Assembly: GCA_027068435.1 (NCBI GenBank)
Contig: JAMOTA010000028.1
Span: 1 to 33,952, forward strand
Length of the DNA: 33,952 bases
Origin: Sulfurovum sp.
GTDB lineage: Bacteria > Campylobacterota > Campylobacteria > Campylobacterales > Sulfurovaceae
Direction of reading: 5' to 3'
Position 1 is the stretch's first letter. The number at the start of each line of letters is the position of its first letter. This document shows positions 1 to 8,105 of this stretch, piece by piece. The position numbers were made by a program, and so were the translations under genes. The notes under the pieces were generated by a model. It was not told where the DNA came from. It searched no databases and saw only the letters and a program-made list of their open reading frames with translations.

Positions 1-2646
1 CTTACCATACTCTATGTTGAAGATGATAAAGCAGTTCGTGATGAAATGTCAGAATTACTAAAAGAATTCTTTCAAAAAATTATCATTGCTAAAAATGGAG
101 TAGAAGGGTTAGAAACCTATATTGAGTATAAAAATGAGTTTAATAAATACCCTGATTTGATTATTACTGATATAGCCATGCCTGATGGTAATGGTGTAGA
201 GATGAGTAAAAAGATATTAGAGTTAAATGAAGATCAAATTATTATTATTAACTCTGCACATAATCAAAGTGAACTGCTTGTGGAACTTATCAATATGGGT
301 ATTAGTTTTTTTCTTCTAAAGCCTGTAGAAGAGCAGCATTTTCTTCAAACACTTTATAAAGCATCAAGACGATTTCACTTTGAAGAGATTGAGCATATAT
401 ATAGGAAAGAGCTTGAAGTTGCTATAAAAAAATCAGAGAGTGCTACAAAGGCAAAAGATGAATTTTTAGCCAATATGTCACATGAGATAAGAACACCCAT
501 GAATGCAGTTATCGGGTTAAGTCATATTCTGATGGATACTTCCCTAAATGAAAAACAGTATGATTATGTAAGTAAAATTCATAATTCAGGTGAGCTTCTA
601 CTTGGGATTATTAATGATATTTTAGATTTTTCTAAAATAGAAGCAGGAAAGCTTGATATTGAAAATATACCGTTTAATCTAAATACTACCCTAGATAATG
701 TAGCCAATATGATAGGTGGAAAAGCCAAAGAGAAAGGGCTTGAACTTGTATTTAATATAGAAAACAATGTACCTGCCATGATAGAGGGAGATCCTCTTCG
801 CTTAGGTCAAGTGATTATTAACCTTATGAATAATGCTGTGAAGTTTACAGATAAAGGTGAAATAATATTAAAAAGTAAGATGATTATTACAGATGATGAT
901 AAAACTTTTTTAGAATTTCAAGTGATAGATTCAGGGATTGGATTAACAGATGAACAGATAAGTAAACTGTTTAAATCATTTTCCCAAGCAGATAGTTCGA
1001 CTAGTAGAAAATATGGTGGTACTGGTTTAGGATTAACTATCTCTAAGCAACTTGTAGAGCTTATGGGTGGTAAGATATGGGTAGAGAGTGAGTATGGTAA
1101 AGGGAGTCGTTTTATCTTTACTATAGAGACAAAACAACTTGAACGTAGAAGTTACCGTTTACCTTCACGTAGCCTTATGCATAAAAAAGTATTGATAGTT
1201 GATGGTAATGCTCAAACCTCTGCAGCACTTATAGATATGCTAAAATATTTTCAATTTGTTGCACTTGAAGCTTCCAATAAATTAGAAGCTAAAATGCTTA
1301 TTTTAAATAATACATTTGATATTATTTTTATAGATAGTGAGATTATGGCACTATGCGATAGTAATTATATAAAAGAAAATTGTCAAGCTAAAATTATTTT
1401 AATGGAAAAAGGTTTTCAGTCTATGACAGAGAATCAATTTAATACTATACCTATTCATGGAAATCTAGCTAAACCTTTTAATCAACAGATGCTTTTTACT
1501 ACTATTGTGGAACTTTTTACTCAAAAAGATTTGAAAAGAGTTGTAAAATCAGATAAATTAACTAAAAAAGATCTTCTCTGTTTAGAGGGTAGTACTATCT
1601 TAATTGCAGAAGATAATAAAATAAATCAAACTGTAATAGCTGGTCTTTTTGAAGATACAGGTATCAAAATCATTATTGTTGATGATGGTATAGAAGTATT
1701 AGAACAGTTAAATGATAATAAGAATATAGAAATGATTCTTATGGATATTAATATGCCTAAAATGGATGGGTATGAAGCTACACGTCAGATTCGTAATAGT
1801 AGTGACTATGATCATATTCCTATTATTGCATTAACAGCAAATGCAATGCAAAAAGATATTGATAAAGCTAAAGAAGCGGGAATGCAAGAGCATTTAGGAA
1901 AACCTATTAATGTTGATACACTATATAAGTTGTTATTAAAATATTTGACAGTAAAAGTAGATATACCAGAAATACAAAAAGAGCCACAACAAGATGAGGC
2001 TAAGAACAAGAAGTTAAAAGAAGAAAATGATAAAAAAGAGGAAATCCTAAAGCAGATACTTCTTATTAAAATGTTAAATGTAGAAGATGGTATGGAAAGA
2101 GTAGGTGGTGATGCTCTACTCTACAAAAATATTTTATTGGACTTTTGTAAACTCTATAAAGACTCAGTCTCTAAGTTTAAAGTGTTTATAAATACATCTA
2201 ATAATATAGAAGCTTCAAAATTAGCACATGATATTAAAGGAACATCAGGAAATATTGGAGCTGTAGCACTATATAGGTTGGCAAATTTATTAGATACTGC
2301 CTTTCAAGAAGAAGAAAGTGAAATAACATTAATGCCCTTAGTGAGTCAATATGAGGTAAGACTTAATAATCTGATTTATTCTATTAACAAAGTATTTACA
2401 AGTAACTCTAGTGACTTAAAAGCAATAGAAAAAAATGAGATAGCAAAAGATCAGTTAGATGTTATACTACAAAATATGTTAGTCTATGCAAAAAAACGAA
2501 AAGCGTTAATATGTAAAGAGTTGGTTGAAGAGTTAAGTCAGTATGATTTACCAGAAATCTATGAAGATGAATTAGAAGATATTAAGAGATTGTTAAACAA
2601 GTATAAGTTTAAAGAAGCCATAAAAATAATAGAGGAAATAAGTTGA
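1..2646 (+). CDS. Hybrid sensor histidine kinase with receiver and Hpt domains (5' end cut)
   Basis: The reading frame is open from base 1, so the gene starts left of the window; about 881 residues are visible. Domains in order (visible numbering): receiver with phosphoacceptor Asp57 (TDIAMPDGNG) and Lys in LLKP; HisKA with H161 in MSHEIRTPMN; HATPase with N-box (NLMNNAVKF), DSGIGL and GGTGLGL boxes; a second, degenerate receiver; a third, canonical receiver (AEDNKINQ, Asp582 in LMDINMPKMDG, GKP); a C-terminal Hpt with His743 in AHDIKGTSGN. No membrane segment is visible, so this part looks cytoplasmic. The inferred chain is His161, Asp582, His743, then an output regulator. The N-terminal receiver suggests that another kinase or adaptor feeds in. 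The next gene overlaps the stop by 4 bases and is a natural output partner. The signal sensed cannot be read from the sequence. Confidence 0.93.
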   Translation, partial: LTILYVEDDKAVRDEMSELLKEFFQKIIIAKNGVEGLETYIEYKNEFNKYPDLIITDIAMPDGNGVEMSKKILELNEDQIIIINSAHNQSELLVELINMGISFFLLKPVEEQHFLQTLYKASRRFHFEEIEHIYRKELEVAIKKSESATKAKDEFLANMSHEIRTPMNAVIGLSHILMDTSLNEKQYDYVSKIHNSGELLLGIINDILDFSKIEAGKLDIENIPFNLNTTLDNVANMIGGKAKEKGLELVFNIENNVPAMIEGDPLRLGQVIINLMNNAVKFTDKGEIILKSKMIITDDDKTFLEFQVIDSGIGLTDEQISKLFKSFSQADSSTSRKYGGTGLGLTISKQLVELMGGKIWVESEYGKGSRFIFTIETKQLERRSYRLPSRSLMHKKVLIVDGNAQTSAALIDMLKYFQFVALEASNKLEAKMLILNNTFDIIFIDSEIMALCDSNYIKENCQAKIILMEKGFQSMTENQFNTIPIHGNLAKPFNQQMLFTTIVELFTQKDLKRVVKSDKLTKKDLLCLEGSTILIAEDNKINQTVIAGLFEDTGIKIIIVDDGIEVLEQLNDNKNIEMILMDINMPKMDGYEATRQIRNSSDYDHIPIIALTANAMQKDIDKAKEAGMQEHLGKPINVDTLYKLLLKYLTVKVDIPEIQKEPQQDEAKNKKLKEENDKKEEILKQILLIKMLNVEDGMERVGGDALLYKNILLDFCKLYKDSVSKFKVFINTSNNIEASKLAHDIKGTSGNIGAVALYRLANLLDTAFQEEESEITLMPLVSQYEVRLNNLIYSINKVFTSNSSDLKAIEKNEIAKDQLDVILQNMLVYAKKRKALICKELVEELSQYDLPEIYEDELEDIKRLLNKYKFKEAIKIIEEIS

Positions 2647-2993
2647 AAAAAGTACTAGTTGTAGATGATAATGAATTAAATATTACAATATTGTTAAATT
2701 TGTTGAGTAAAAAATATGATGTAAGTGTTGCTCTAAATGGAGTAGATGCACTAGAGAGTTTAGAAGAGGAGATACCTCACCTTATTGTCCTTGATATTAT
2801 AATGCCAGATATGGGTGGTGTTGATGTATGTAGAAAAATAAAAAGTGATGATAGAACAAAACATATACCAGTTATTTTTCTTACCGCAGCACATACTTTA
2901 GAGGATGAAGCCTATCAGGTAGGGGCAGATGACTTTGTAGGTAAACCTTTTAATTTAGTAGAATTAGGTGAAAAAATAGAAAAATTAATTTAG
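2643..2993 (+). CDS. Single-domain response regulator
   Basis: A 116-residue stand-alone receiver of CheY/Spo0F type. It shows the acidic pair in VVDDNELN, the phosphoacceptor Asp in VLDIIMPDMGG, the Thr in FLTAAH and the Lys in GKPF. There is no DNA-binding or enzymatic output domain. The TTG start overlaps the TGA stop of the hybrid kinase (TTGA) and AGAGGA lies just upstream, so the two genes are translationally coupled. By position it should receive phosphate from the Hpt domain of that kinase and act by protein-protein contact. Its target is unknown. It is the last gene before an inverted repeat and the Bat operon. Confidence 0.9.
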   Translation: MKKVLVVDDNELNITILLNLLSKKYDVSVALNGVDALESLEEEIPHLIVLDIIMPDMGGVDVCRKIKSDDRTKHIPVIFLTAAHTLEDEAYQVGADDFVGKPFNLVELGEKIEKLI

Positions 2994-2996
2994 TCA

Positions 2997-3033
2997 TTGG
3001 TGAATATTATTAACCTTTAATTAACTTCACCAA
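2997..3033. promoter_or_regulatory. Inverted repeat upstream of moxR
   Basis: TTGGTGAA (2997-3004) pairs perfectly with TTCACCAA (3026-3033). The A+T-rich interior can pair further (TTAA/TTAA arms around CCT). No T-run follows, so this is not a classical intrinsic terminator. It sits directly before a possible -10 (TATACT, 3036-3041) and the moxR ribosome site, and could be an operator for the Bat operon or a weak terminator of the preceding regulator gene. Confidence 0.4.
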
Positions 3034-3068
3034 AGTATACTTCTCTCATATATATTTAGGAGAATTAC

Positions 3069-4016
3069 TTGAGCCAAATTATTGAAAATATTAAAACAGA
3101 AATTGCTAAAGTTCTAGTAGGACAAGATAAAATGGTAGAAGCACTCTTAGCAGGTCTTCTTTGTCGTGGTCACATACTTTTAGAGGGTGTGCCTGGGTTA
3201 GCTAAAACTACTGCAGTAAATGCATTAGCTAAGACTTTAGGATTAAACTTTAAACGTGTACAGTTTACACCTGACCTCCTTCCTTCAGATATCATAGGTA
3301 CAGAAATCTATGACCCATCTACTAACACATTTAAAATCAAGCATGGACCTATCTTTACAAACCTTTTACTAGCAGATGAGATAAATCGTGCTCCTGCGAA
3401 GGTGCAGTCTGCACTACTTGAAGTGATGCAAGAGAGACAAGTTACTATTGGTGATGAGAGTTTCAAGATTGACTTACCATTTTTAGTTATGGCGACACAA
3501 AATCCAGTAGAGCAAGAGGGTGCTTATGAGCTACCTGAAGCACAATTAGACAGATTTATGCTAAAAGTAGTAGTAGGCTACAACACTAAAGAAGAAGAGT
3601 TAGAGATAGCAAGACGTGTAGCAAACAACAGTTTTGAAAGCATTCAGCAAGTAGCAACGTTAGAAGATCTTAACACCATCAGAGAAGAGGCATTAAAAGT
3701 CCATATGGATGAGGAGATAGAGCGTTATATTATAGAACTTGTATCTGCTACACGTGACCCTAAAGCTTATGGCTTAGAAGAGCTTGAATCCTTTATAGAG
3801 TTTGGAGCAAGTCCAAGAGCAAGTATAGATATGTATAAAGCTTCACGTGCTATTGCTTACCTTAAAGGGCAAGATTATGTCTCTCCTATTGAGATAGCAT
3901 ACATTGCTAAAGAGATACTACGTCATAGAATTATTCTCTCTTATGAAGCAGAAGCTGAGGGTGTTACCCAAGATATAATTATAGAGAAAATATTGGCATC
4001 AGTACCGATACCATAG
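3069..4016 (+). CDS. MoxR-family AAA+ ATPase of the Bat operon
   Basis: 315 residues, usual length for MoxR. Walker A is GVPGLAKTT (residues 40-48); Walker B is LLADEINRAP with D103 and E104; a sensor-1 type segment reads MATQNPVEQEGAYELPEAQ; a C-terminal lid domain follows. MoxR ATPases are cytoplasmic chaperones that mature or remodel proteins encoded by neighbouring von Willebrand A genes. Here the partners are the DUF58 protein and the two VWA proteins downstream. The TTG start is supported by TAGGAG 6 bases upstream. It is the first gene of the Bat operon; 117 nt holding a REP-like pair separate it from the next gene. Confidence 0.93.
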   Translation: MSQIIENIKTEIAKVLVGQDKMVEALLAGLLCRGHILLEGVPGLAKTTAVNALAKTLGLNFKRVQFTPDLLPSDIIGTEIYDPSTNTFKIKHGPIFTNLLLADEINRAPAKVQSALLEVMQERQVTIGDESFKIDLPFLVMATQNPVEQEGAYELPEAQLDRFMLKVVVGYNTKEEELEIARRVANNSFESIQQVATLEDLNTIREEALKVHMDEEIERYIIELVSATRDPKAYGLEELESFIEFGASPRASIDMYKASRAIAYLKGQDYVSPIEIAYIAKEILRHRIILSYEAEAEGVTQDIIIEKILASVPIP

Positions 4017-4029
4017 GTTTTGTATATGT

Positions 4030-4115
4030 GGTGGGTAAATCCACCCTACACGAGAACAATATATTAAATTTATCTGCCCTATGTATAAATAATATATAGG
4101 TTGGATTTATCCACC
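4030..4115. repeat. Inverted pair of REP-like palindromes
   Basis: Unit 1 lies on the minus strand at 4030-4050 and reads TGTAGGGTGGATTTACCCAC, then C. Unit 2 lies on the plus strand at 4095-4115 and reads TATAGGTTGGATTTATCCAC, then C. They match at 18 of 21 positions and are separated by 44 A+T-rich bases. Unit 1 folds as a small hairpin (GGTGG/CCACC) behind a GTAG head, as in REP elements mobilised by RAYT (Y1-type) transposases; unit 2 has ATAG instead. The pair resembles a BIME: head-to-head palindromes that can form one large hairpin in the mRNA. No RAYT gene is in the window. Unit 2 overlaps the longest possible reading frame of the next gene, which argues for a start further downstream. 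Confidence 0.7.
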
Positions 4116-4133
4116 GATAAGAGGTATAAGCAT

Positions 4134-4961
4134 TTGAACAAAGCAGCAAAAAAAATCATTTTAAAAACCAAAAAGCAGGTTTATGGTGACATGCTTGGTA
4201 ATAACGCATCACTATTTCAAGGTGAAGGCTTTGAGTTTGCAGAGTTGCGTGAGTATGTTTATGGTGATGATGTTCGTAAAATAGATTGGAAAACAACAGC
4301 AAAACTAGGTAAACCCTTTGTAAAAGTTTACAAAGAAGAGCGTGAGCTTAACATTACAGTTGTAACTATGTTAGGGGGATCTACTTATTTTGGTACAGTA
4401 AAGCAGAAGTCGGAACTTATCGCTGAGATTACAGGGATATTGGGATTTTCAGTAGTAAAAAATACAGACCTTTTTTCTCATATACTTTTTGCAGATAAAC
4501 TCTACGAGATAAGTAAAGCAAGTAAAAAACTTTTTTCTGTACATAAAGCAGTTGAAGATACGATGAACTTTAGTCCCATAGGAAAAGAGAGTGACTTTAA
4601 GATGTTAGTAGAGACGCTTCATAAGCGGCTTAAAAAGAAGTCATTACTGTTTATTCTGTCTGATTTTATAGGTGATATAGACTTAAAACTCTTAAGTAAA
4701 AAACATGATGTGTTTGCCATTATTGTAAGAGATAAATTTGAAGAAGACCCTTCAGAGTTAGGATATCTTAGACTTATAGATATGGAGAGTAAGAGAAGTT
4801 TTGAAGGAAATATAGATAGTCAGACACTTAAAAAGTATAAAAAAGCTCTTAATGATAATGATGAAACACTCTATAAACAGTTTAAAAAACATGGTATACG
4901 TTTCACTAAGATTTATACCCATGAAGAACCATATGTAAAACTTATGAAGAGTATGAGATAA
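4134..4961 (+). CDS. DUF58 protein of the Bat operon
   Basis: A 275-residue DUF58 protein. The family hallmark is visible near the N terminus: GEGFEFAELREYVYGDD, then VRKIDWKTTAKLG and VYKEERE. The rest fits the VWA-like fold of the family (LLFILSDFIGD in the metal-site region). DUF58 proteins are encoded beside MoxR and Bat genes and are thought to work in the same envelope complex; no enzyme activity is established. The frame stays open to a TTG at 4101, but that would place REP-derived sequence in the protein. The TTG at 4134 has AAGAGG 9 bases upstream and is preferred. Confidence 0.88.
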   Translation: MNKAAKKIILKTKKQVYGDMLGNNASLFQGEGFEFAELREYVYGDDVRKIDWKTTAKLGKPFVKVYKEERELNITVVTMLGGSTYFGTVKQKSELIAEITGILGFSVVKNTDLFSHILFADKLYEISKASKKLFSVHKAVEDTMNFSPIGKESDFKMLVETLHKRLKKKSLLFILSDFIGDIDLKLLSKKHDVFAIIVRDKFEEDPSELGYLRLIDMESKRSFEGNIDSQTLKKYKKALNDNDETLYKQFKKHGIRFTKIYTHEEPYVKLMKSMR

Positions 4962-4970
4962 GGATAAATA

Positions 4971-5375
4971 ATGGATAATAATATTACAGAACAATTAAAA
5001 GATATTAAACCTTTACTTGAGATACCAGATAATTCCTATTATATGTACTGGGGATTAATTATTTTCACATCTATTATTGTTGTAGGGACACTTTTTTTTA
5101 TTGGTAAAAAACTTTGGGATAATCGTAAAGAGAATCTTGCTAAAGGTTACTTAATAAAACTAAAAGAGATAGAGTGGAAAGATACAAAAAAATCTGCTTA
5201 TGAAGCAACTTATTATGCAAGACTTCTTGCAACAGATGAGAGAAGGGAAAAACTTTTTGAACAGTTAGAACCTCTACTTGAACAGTATAAATATAAAAAA
5301 GAGGTAGAGAGTATAGATGAAGAGACACGTAAACGTTTTAACTTATTTGTGCAGGTGACAGATGAATCAGTTTAG
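4971..5375 (+). CDS. DUF4381-like small membrane protein
   Basis: 134 residues with one membrane helix at about residues 26-46, preceded by a short N-terminal segment (LKDIKPLLEIPD) that resembles the DUF4381 pattern; the rest is a charged helical cytoplasmic domain. Such proteins regularly sit between the DUF58 and VWA genes in Bat operons. The molecular role is unknown; an anchoring or assembly role in the Bat complex is inference. ATG follows AAGGA, 9 bases after the DUF58 stop, and the end overlaps the next gene by 14 bases. Confidence 0.75.
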   Translation: MDNNITEQLKDIKPLLEIPDNSYYMYWGLIIFTSIIVVGTLFFIGKKLWDNRKENLAKGYLIKLKEIEWKDTKKSAYEATYYARLLATDERREKLFEQLEPLLEQYKYKKEVESIDEETRKRFNLFVQVTDESV

Positions 5376-6279
5376 TTTTGAATACCCATTAGTTTTAGGT
5401 GTAGTGTTGCTCTTTTTGATCTGTTCCAAATGGTGCAAAGAGCGTAGTAGAGCTATCTATTTTCCTCATGTAGAACAACTTTTAGCACGTAGTAGTAGCA
5501 AAAGTTCATTCTTAGGATGGCTTAAATGGATAGGAATTGTATCAGCTATTGTAGCATTAGCTTCTCCTGTTATGACAAAAACCTATAGTAACTCTAAGAA
5601 AGAGGGTAGAGATATTGTGCTTATTATTGATGCTAGTGACTCTATGCGTCAATATGGATTTGATGCTAATGATATTTATAAAAATAAATTTGATGTAGTT
5701 AAAGAGGTGGTAGTAGATTTTATAGATAAAAGAGAGAATGACCGTTTAGGGATGGTAACTTTTGCCGATGTAGCATTTATCTCCTCCCCACTTACATTTG
5801 AAAAAAAGTTTTTAAAAAATCTTACAAAGATGCAACAGTTAGGTATGGCAGGGAAAAGAACTGCTATTAACGATGCTATAGTTCAAAGTTACAACATACT
5901 TAGTAAAAGTAAAGCTAAATCTAAAATAGCTATTTTACTTACAGATGGTATAGATAACATGAGTAAAGTCCCTTTTGCTGAACTTAAAAGCATGATAGAA
6001 AAAAGAGATATTAAACTCTATACTATTGGAATAGGAAGTCAACGTGATTATAACGGTAAGTACTTACAAGCGTTGGCAAAGGCAGGAAAAGGTGAAGCGT
6101 ATGGAGCAAGAGATGCTAAAACGCTTTCAATGATTTATGAAGAGATAAACAAACTAGAAGTAACTAAAATAGATGATAAAAAGATTGTGCAATATACATA
6201 TTACTATACCTATCCACTCTTTTTGGCTATTTTGAGTTTACTGTTATTTATCTATTTTAGATCTTCAAAAGGAGTATAG
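5362..6279 (+). CDS. batA: BatA-like VWA-domain membrane protein
   Basis: 305 residues. Membrane helices lie near residues 8-23, 52-68 and at the C terminus (about 280-300), with a von Willebrand A domain between them. The MIDAS metal site is intact: DASDS at residues 90-94, Thr in GKRTAIND, and Asp195 in LLTDGIDN. In BatA/BatB proteins the VWA domain is anchored in the inner membrane and binds partners through the divalent metal. It overlaps the upstream gene by 14 bases and abuts the second VWA gene, so one transcript is likely. The batA label rests on order and architecture; Bat nomenclature is loose across phyla. Confidence 0.88.
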   Translation: MNQFSFEYPLVLGVVLLFLICSKWCKERSRAIYFPHVEQLLARSSSKSSFLGWLKWIGIVSAIVALASPVMTKTYSNSKKEGRDIVLIIDASDSMRQYGFDANDIYKNKFDVVKEVVVDFIDKRENDRLGMVTFADVAFISSPLTFEKKFLKNLTKMQQLGMAGKRTAINDAIVQSYNILSKSKAKSKIAILLTDGIDNMSKVPFAELKSMIEKRDIKLYTIGIGSQRDYNGKYLQALAKAGKGEAYGARDAKTLSMIYEEINKLEVTKIDDKKIVQYTYYYTYPLFLAILSLLLFIYFRSSKGV

Positions 6280-7251
6280 ATGACATTTGTACACCCATAT
6301 CTGTTTTGGATATTGATTGTCCCTTTTATATTGTTTGCTTTTTTGATTACAACGAATAAAGAGCACCTTTCACGTATATTTGATGAAAAAGTGCTTAAGC
6401 GATTGAGTGCAGCTGATGAGAGTATGCCAGTTGTTGTACGTAATGTACTGATGTTTGTAGCTATTTTTTTAATGATAGTTGCCATTGCAAGACCAGTGGT
6501 AGAAAAAGGTGAACAAAAAGTAGCAGTAAAAGGTTTAAGTCTTTTAGTTGGGCTAGATATTTCAGGTTCTATGCGTAGTGAAGATCAGTTTCCTAACCGT
6601 TTAGAGTTTGCAAAAAAGAAGATAACCTCTTTATTTGATCTAATGCCTAGTGATGAAATATCTGTTTTAGCTTTTGCTTATAGCCCTTTTGTACTTGCAC
6701 CTTTTACGAGTGATAAAGATACTCTAAAGCAGATGGTTGAAGGGGTAGATGACTCATACATAAACATGGGGTCAACAGACTTTATGGCTCTAGGTGAGTT
6801 TGCTTCTAATTTGTTAGAGAAGAAAAAACCTAAAATAATGGTTCTGTTTAGTGATGGGGGAGATAAAAAAGCGTTAGAGGGTTTTTCGGAACTTTTAAAA
6901 GCTAATGATATAGACCTTTACGTTGTACTTGTAGGTACAACACAAGGGGCTCCAGTACTTACTCAAGATGGAAAACCTTTGAGTAAAAAAGATGGAACTA
7001 TTGCAATTACACAACGTAATGACGCTTTAGGTGAAATAGCTAAAGAGAATGGTGGAGCGTATGTAGTTGCAAGTAATGGTAAAAAAGATATAGTAGAGCT
7101 AGTCTCCGTGATACGTGCAAAATACAAAAATCAACAGCAGGGTGAAGTGATGGTTAAGCAAAGAGATGAAATATTTTATTACCCTTTAGCTACTGGACTA
7201 TTTCTACTTCTTATCTCTTTAAGTTCTATGCCTAGAAGGAGAGAAGTATGA
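6280..7251 (+). CDS. batB: BatB-like VWA-domain membrane protein
   Basis: 323 residues, a paralogue of the upstream gene. N-terminal helices at about residues 8-23 and 53-69, then a VWA domain with intact MIDAS (DISGS at residues 93-97; Thr in MGSTDFMALG; Asp192 in LFSDGG), then a C-terminal helix (about 299-315) ending in basic residues. It probably forms a heteromeric inner-membrane complex with BatA. ATG follows the upstream TAG directly, with AAAGGAG for ribosome binding. It overlaps the TPR gene by 4 bases (ATGA), which suggests coupled translation. Confidence 0.88.
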   Translation: MTFVHPYLFWILIVPFILFAFLITTNKEHLSRIFDEKVLKRLSAADESMPVVVRNVLMFVAIFLMIVAIARPVVEKGEQKVAVKGLSLLVGLDISGSMRSEDQFPNRLEFAKKKITSLFDLMPSDEISVLAFAYSPFVLAPFTSDKDTLKQMVEGVDDSYINMGSTDFMALGEFASNLLEKKKPKIMVLFSDGGDKKALEGFSELLKANDIDLYVVLVGTTQGAPVLTQDGKPLSKKDGTIAITQRNDALGEIAKENGGAYVVASNGKKDIVELVSVIRAKYKNQQQGEVMVKQRDEIFYYPLATGLFLLLISLSSMPRRREV

Positions 7252-8105
7252 AGTTTATAGTATCGATATTAATGGTTTTGTATTTTGTACAAGTAGAAGC
7301 AGGAATAACAGATTTTCAAACCATAGATAAGGCAAAAAAAGCATATGAAGCTAAAGATTATGCTAAGAGTGTAACACTCTTAGAGAGCATAAATACAAAT
7401 TCACCTCAAAAATCTTACGATAAAGGTAATGCTTACTATAAAGCAAAGAAGTATGATGAAGCGATAAAAGCGTATAAAAACGCTAAAGGTGTAGATGAAG
7501 CAACAAGATTACATAATCTTGGTAATGCTCATTTTCAAAAAAAAGAGTTAGATAAAGCGATAAAATATTATGAAGATGCTTTAAAGCTTAAAGCTGATGA
7601 TGAGACAAAGTTTAACCTAGAACTTGCAAAAAAAGAGAAAAAGCGAAAAGAAGAAGAGAAAAAGAAGCAAGATAAAAAAGATAAAGACAAAAAGAAACAA
7701 GATAAAGATAAGAAAAAAAAGCAAGATAAAAAGAGTGATAAAAAAAACGATAAAAACGATGAGAAGCAAAAAAAACAGAGTGATAAAAAGAATCAAAAAG
7801 ATAAAGACAAGAAGAAACAAGATAAAGATACTAAGAAAGGTGATAAAAAAGGCGATAAGAAAAAACAGAGTGATAAAAAGAAGTCAGATAGTAAAGATAA
7901 AAAGAAAAAGCCTAAAGATGAAAAAGGTAAAAAAGACGTAGCTAAATCTCAAGAGCCAAAGAAAATGAGTAAAGAAGAGAAGCTTAAAGAGCAAGAGCTT
8001 CAAAGGCTTCTTAAGAAAATGGGACAAAAGAAAATGCCTGTGATGATGTATCAGATGGGTGAAAATAAAAAAACTAAAAGGAGTGAAGATGCAAATCCGT
8101 GGTAA
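7248..8105 (+). CDS. batC: BatC-like TPR protein with lysine-rich tail
   Basis: 285 residues. A signal peptide is predicted at residues 1-18 or so (hydrophobic FIVSILMVLYFVQVEA), so export is likely. Residues about 25-125 form TPR repeats (SYDKGNAYYKAKKYDEAIKA; LHNLGNAHFQKKELDKAIKY). Residues about 125-240 are almost only Lys, Asp, Gln, Glu and Ser, with internal repeats. The last 45 residues are again ordered (LQRLLKKMGQKKMPVMMYQ), as in BatC/BatE proteins. It is probably a periplasmic scaffold for the two VWA proteins. ATG overlaps the upstream stop and AAGGAGAG lies upstream. Confidence 0.88.
   Translation: MKFIVSILMVLYFVQVEAGITDFQTIDKAKKAYEAKDYAKSVTLLESINTNSPQKSYDKGNAYYKAKKYDEAIKAYKNAKGVDEATRLHNLGNAHFQKKELDKAIKYYEDALKLKADDETKFNLELAKKEKKRKEEEKKKQDKKDKDKKKQDKDKKKKQDKKSDKKNDKNDEKQKKQSDKKNQKDKDKKKQDKDTKKGDKKGDKKKQSDKKKSDSKDKKKKPKDEKGKKDVAKSQEPKKMSKEEKLKEQELQRLLKKMGQKKMPVMMYQMGENKKTKRSEDANPW
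7675..7882 (+). repeat. Direct repeats inside the BatC lysine-rich tail
   Basis: A 30-base unit at 7681-7710 recurs at 7801-7830 with one difference, exactly 120 bases (40 codons) later; about 6 bases upstream also match. A second, 23-base unit ending AGTGATAAAAAGAA recurs at about 7770-7792 and 7860-7882, 90 bases apart. All spacings are multiples of three, so the frame is kept. This suggests growth of the tail by in-frame duplication. Confidence 0.8.

Noticed and set aside
4101-4133. Longer N terminus of the DUF58 protein from TTG 4101
   Set aside because: It lies in the REP-like unit and has no ribosome site; TTG 4134 with AAGAGG fits better.
7675-7882. CRISPR-like periodicity in the batC tail
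   Set aside because: The repeats are coding, low-complexity, in frame and without unique spacers; they are not a CRISPR array.
7624-7941. 105-codon plus-strand frame of Lys, Arg and Ile within batC
   Set aside because: Out-of-frame reading of the purine-rich lysine tail; no start context.
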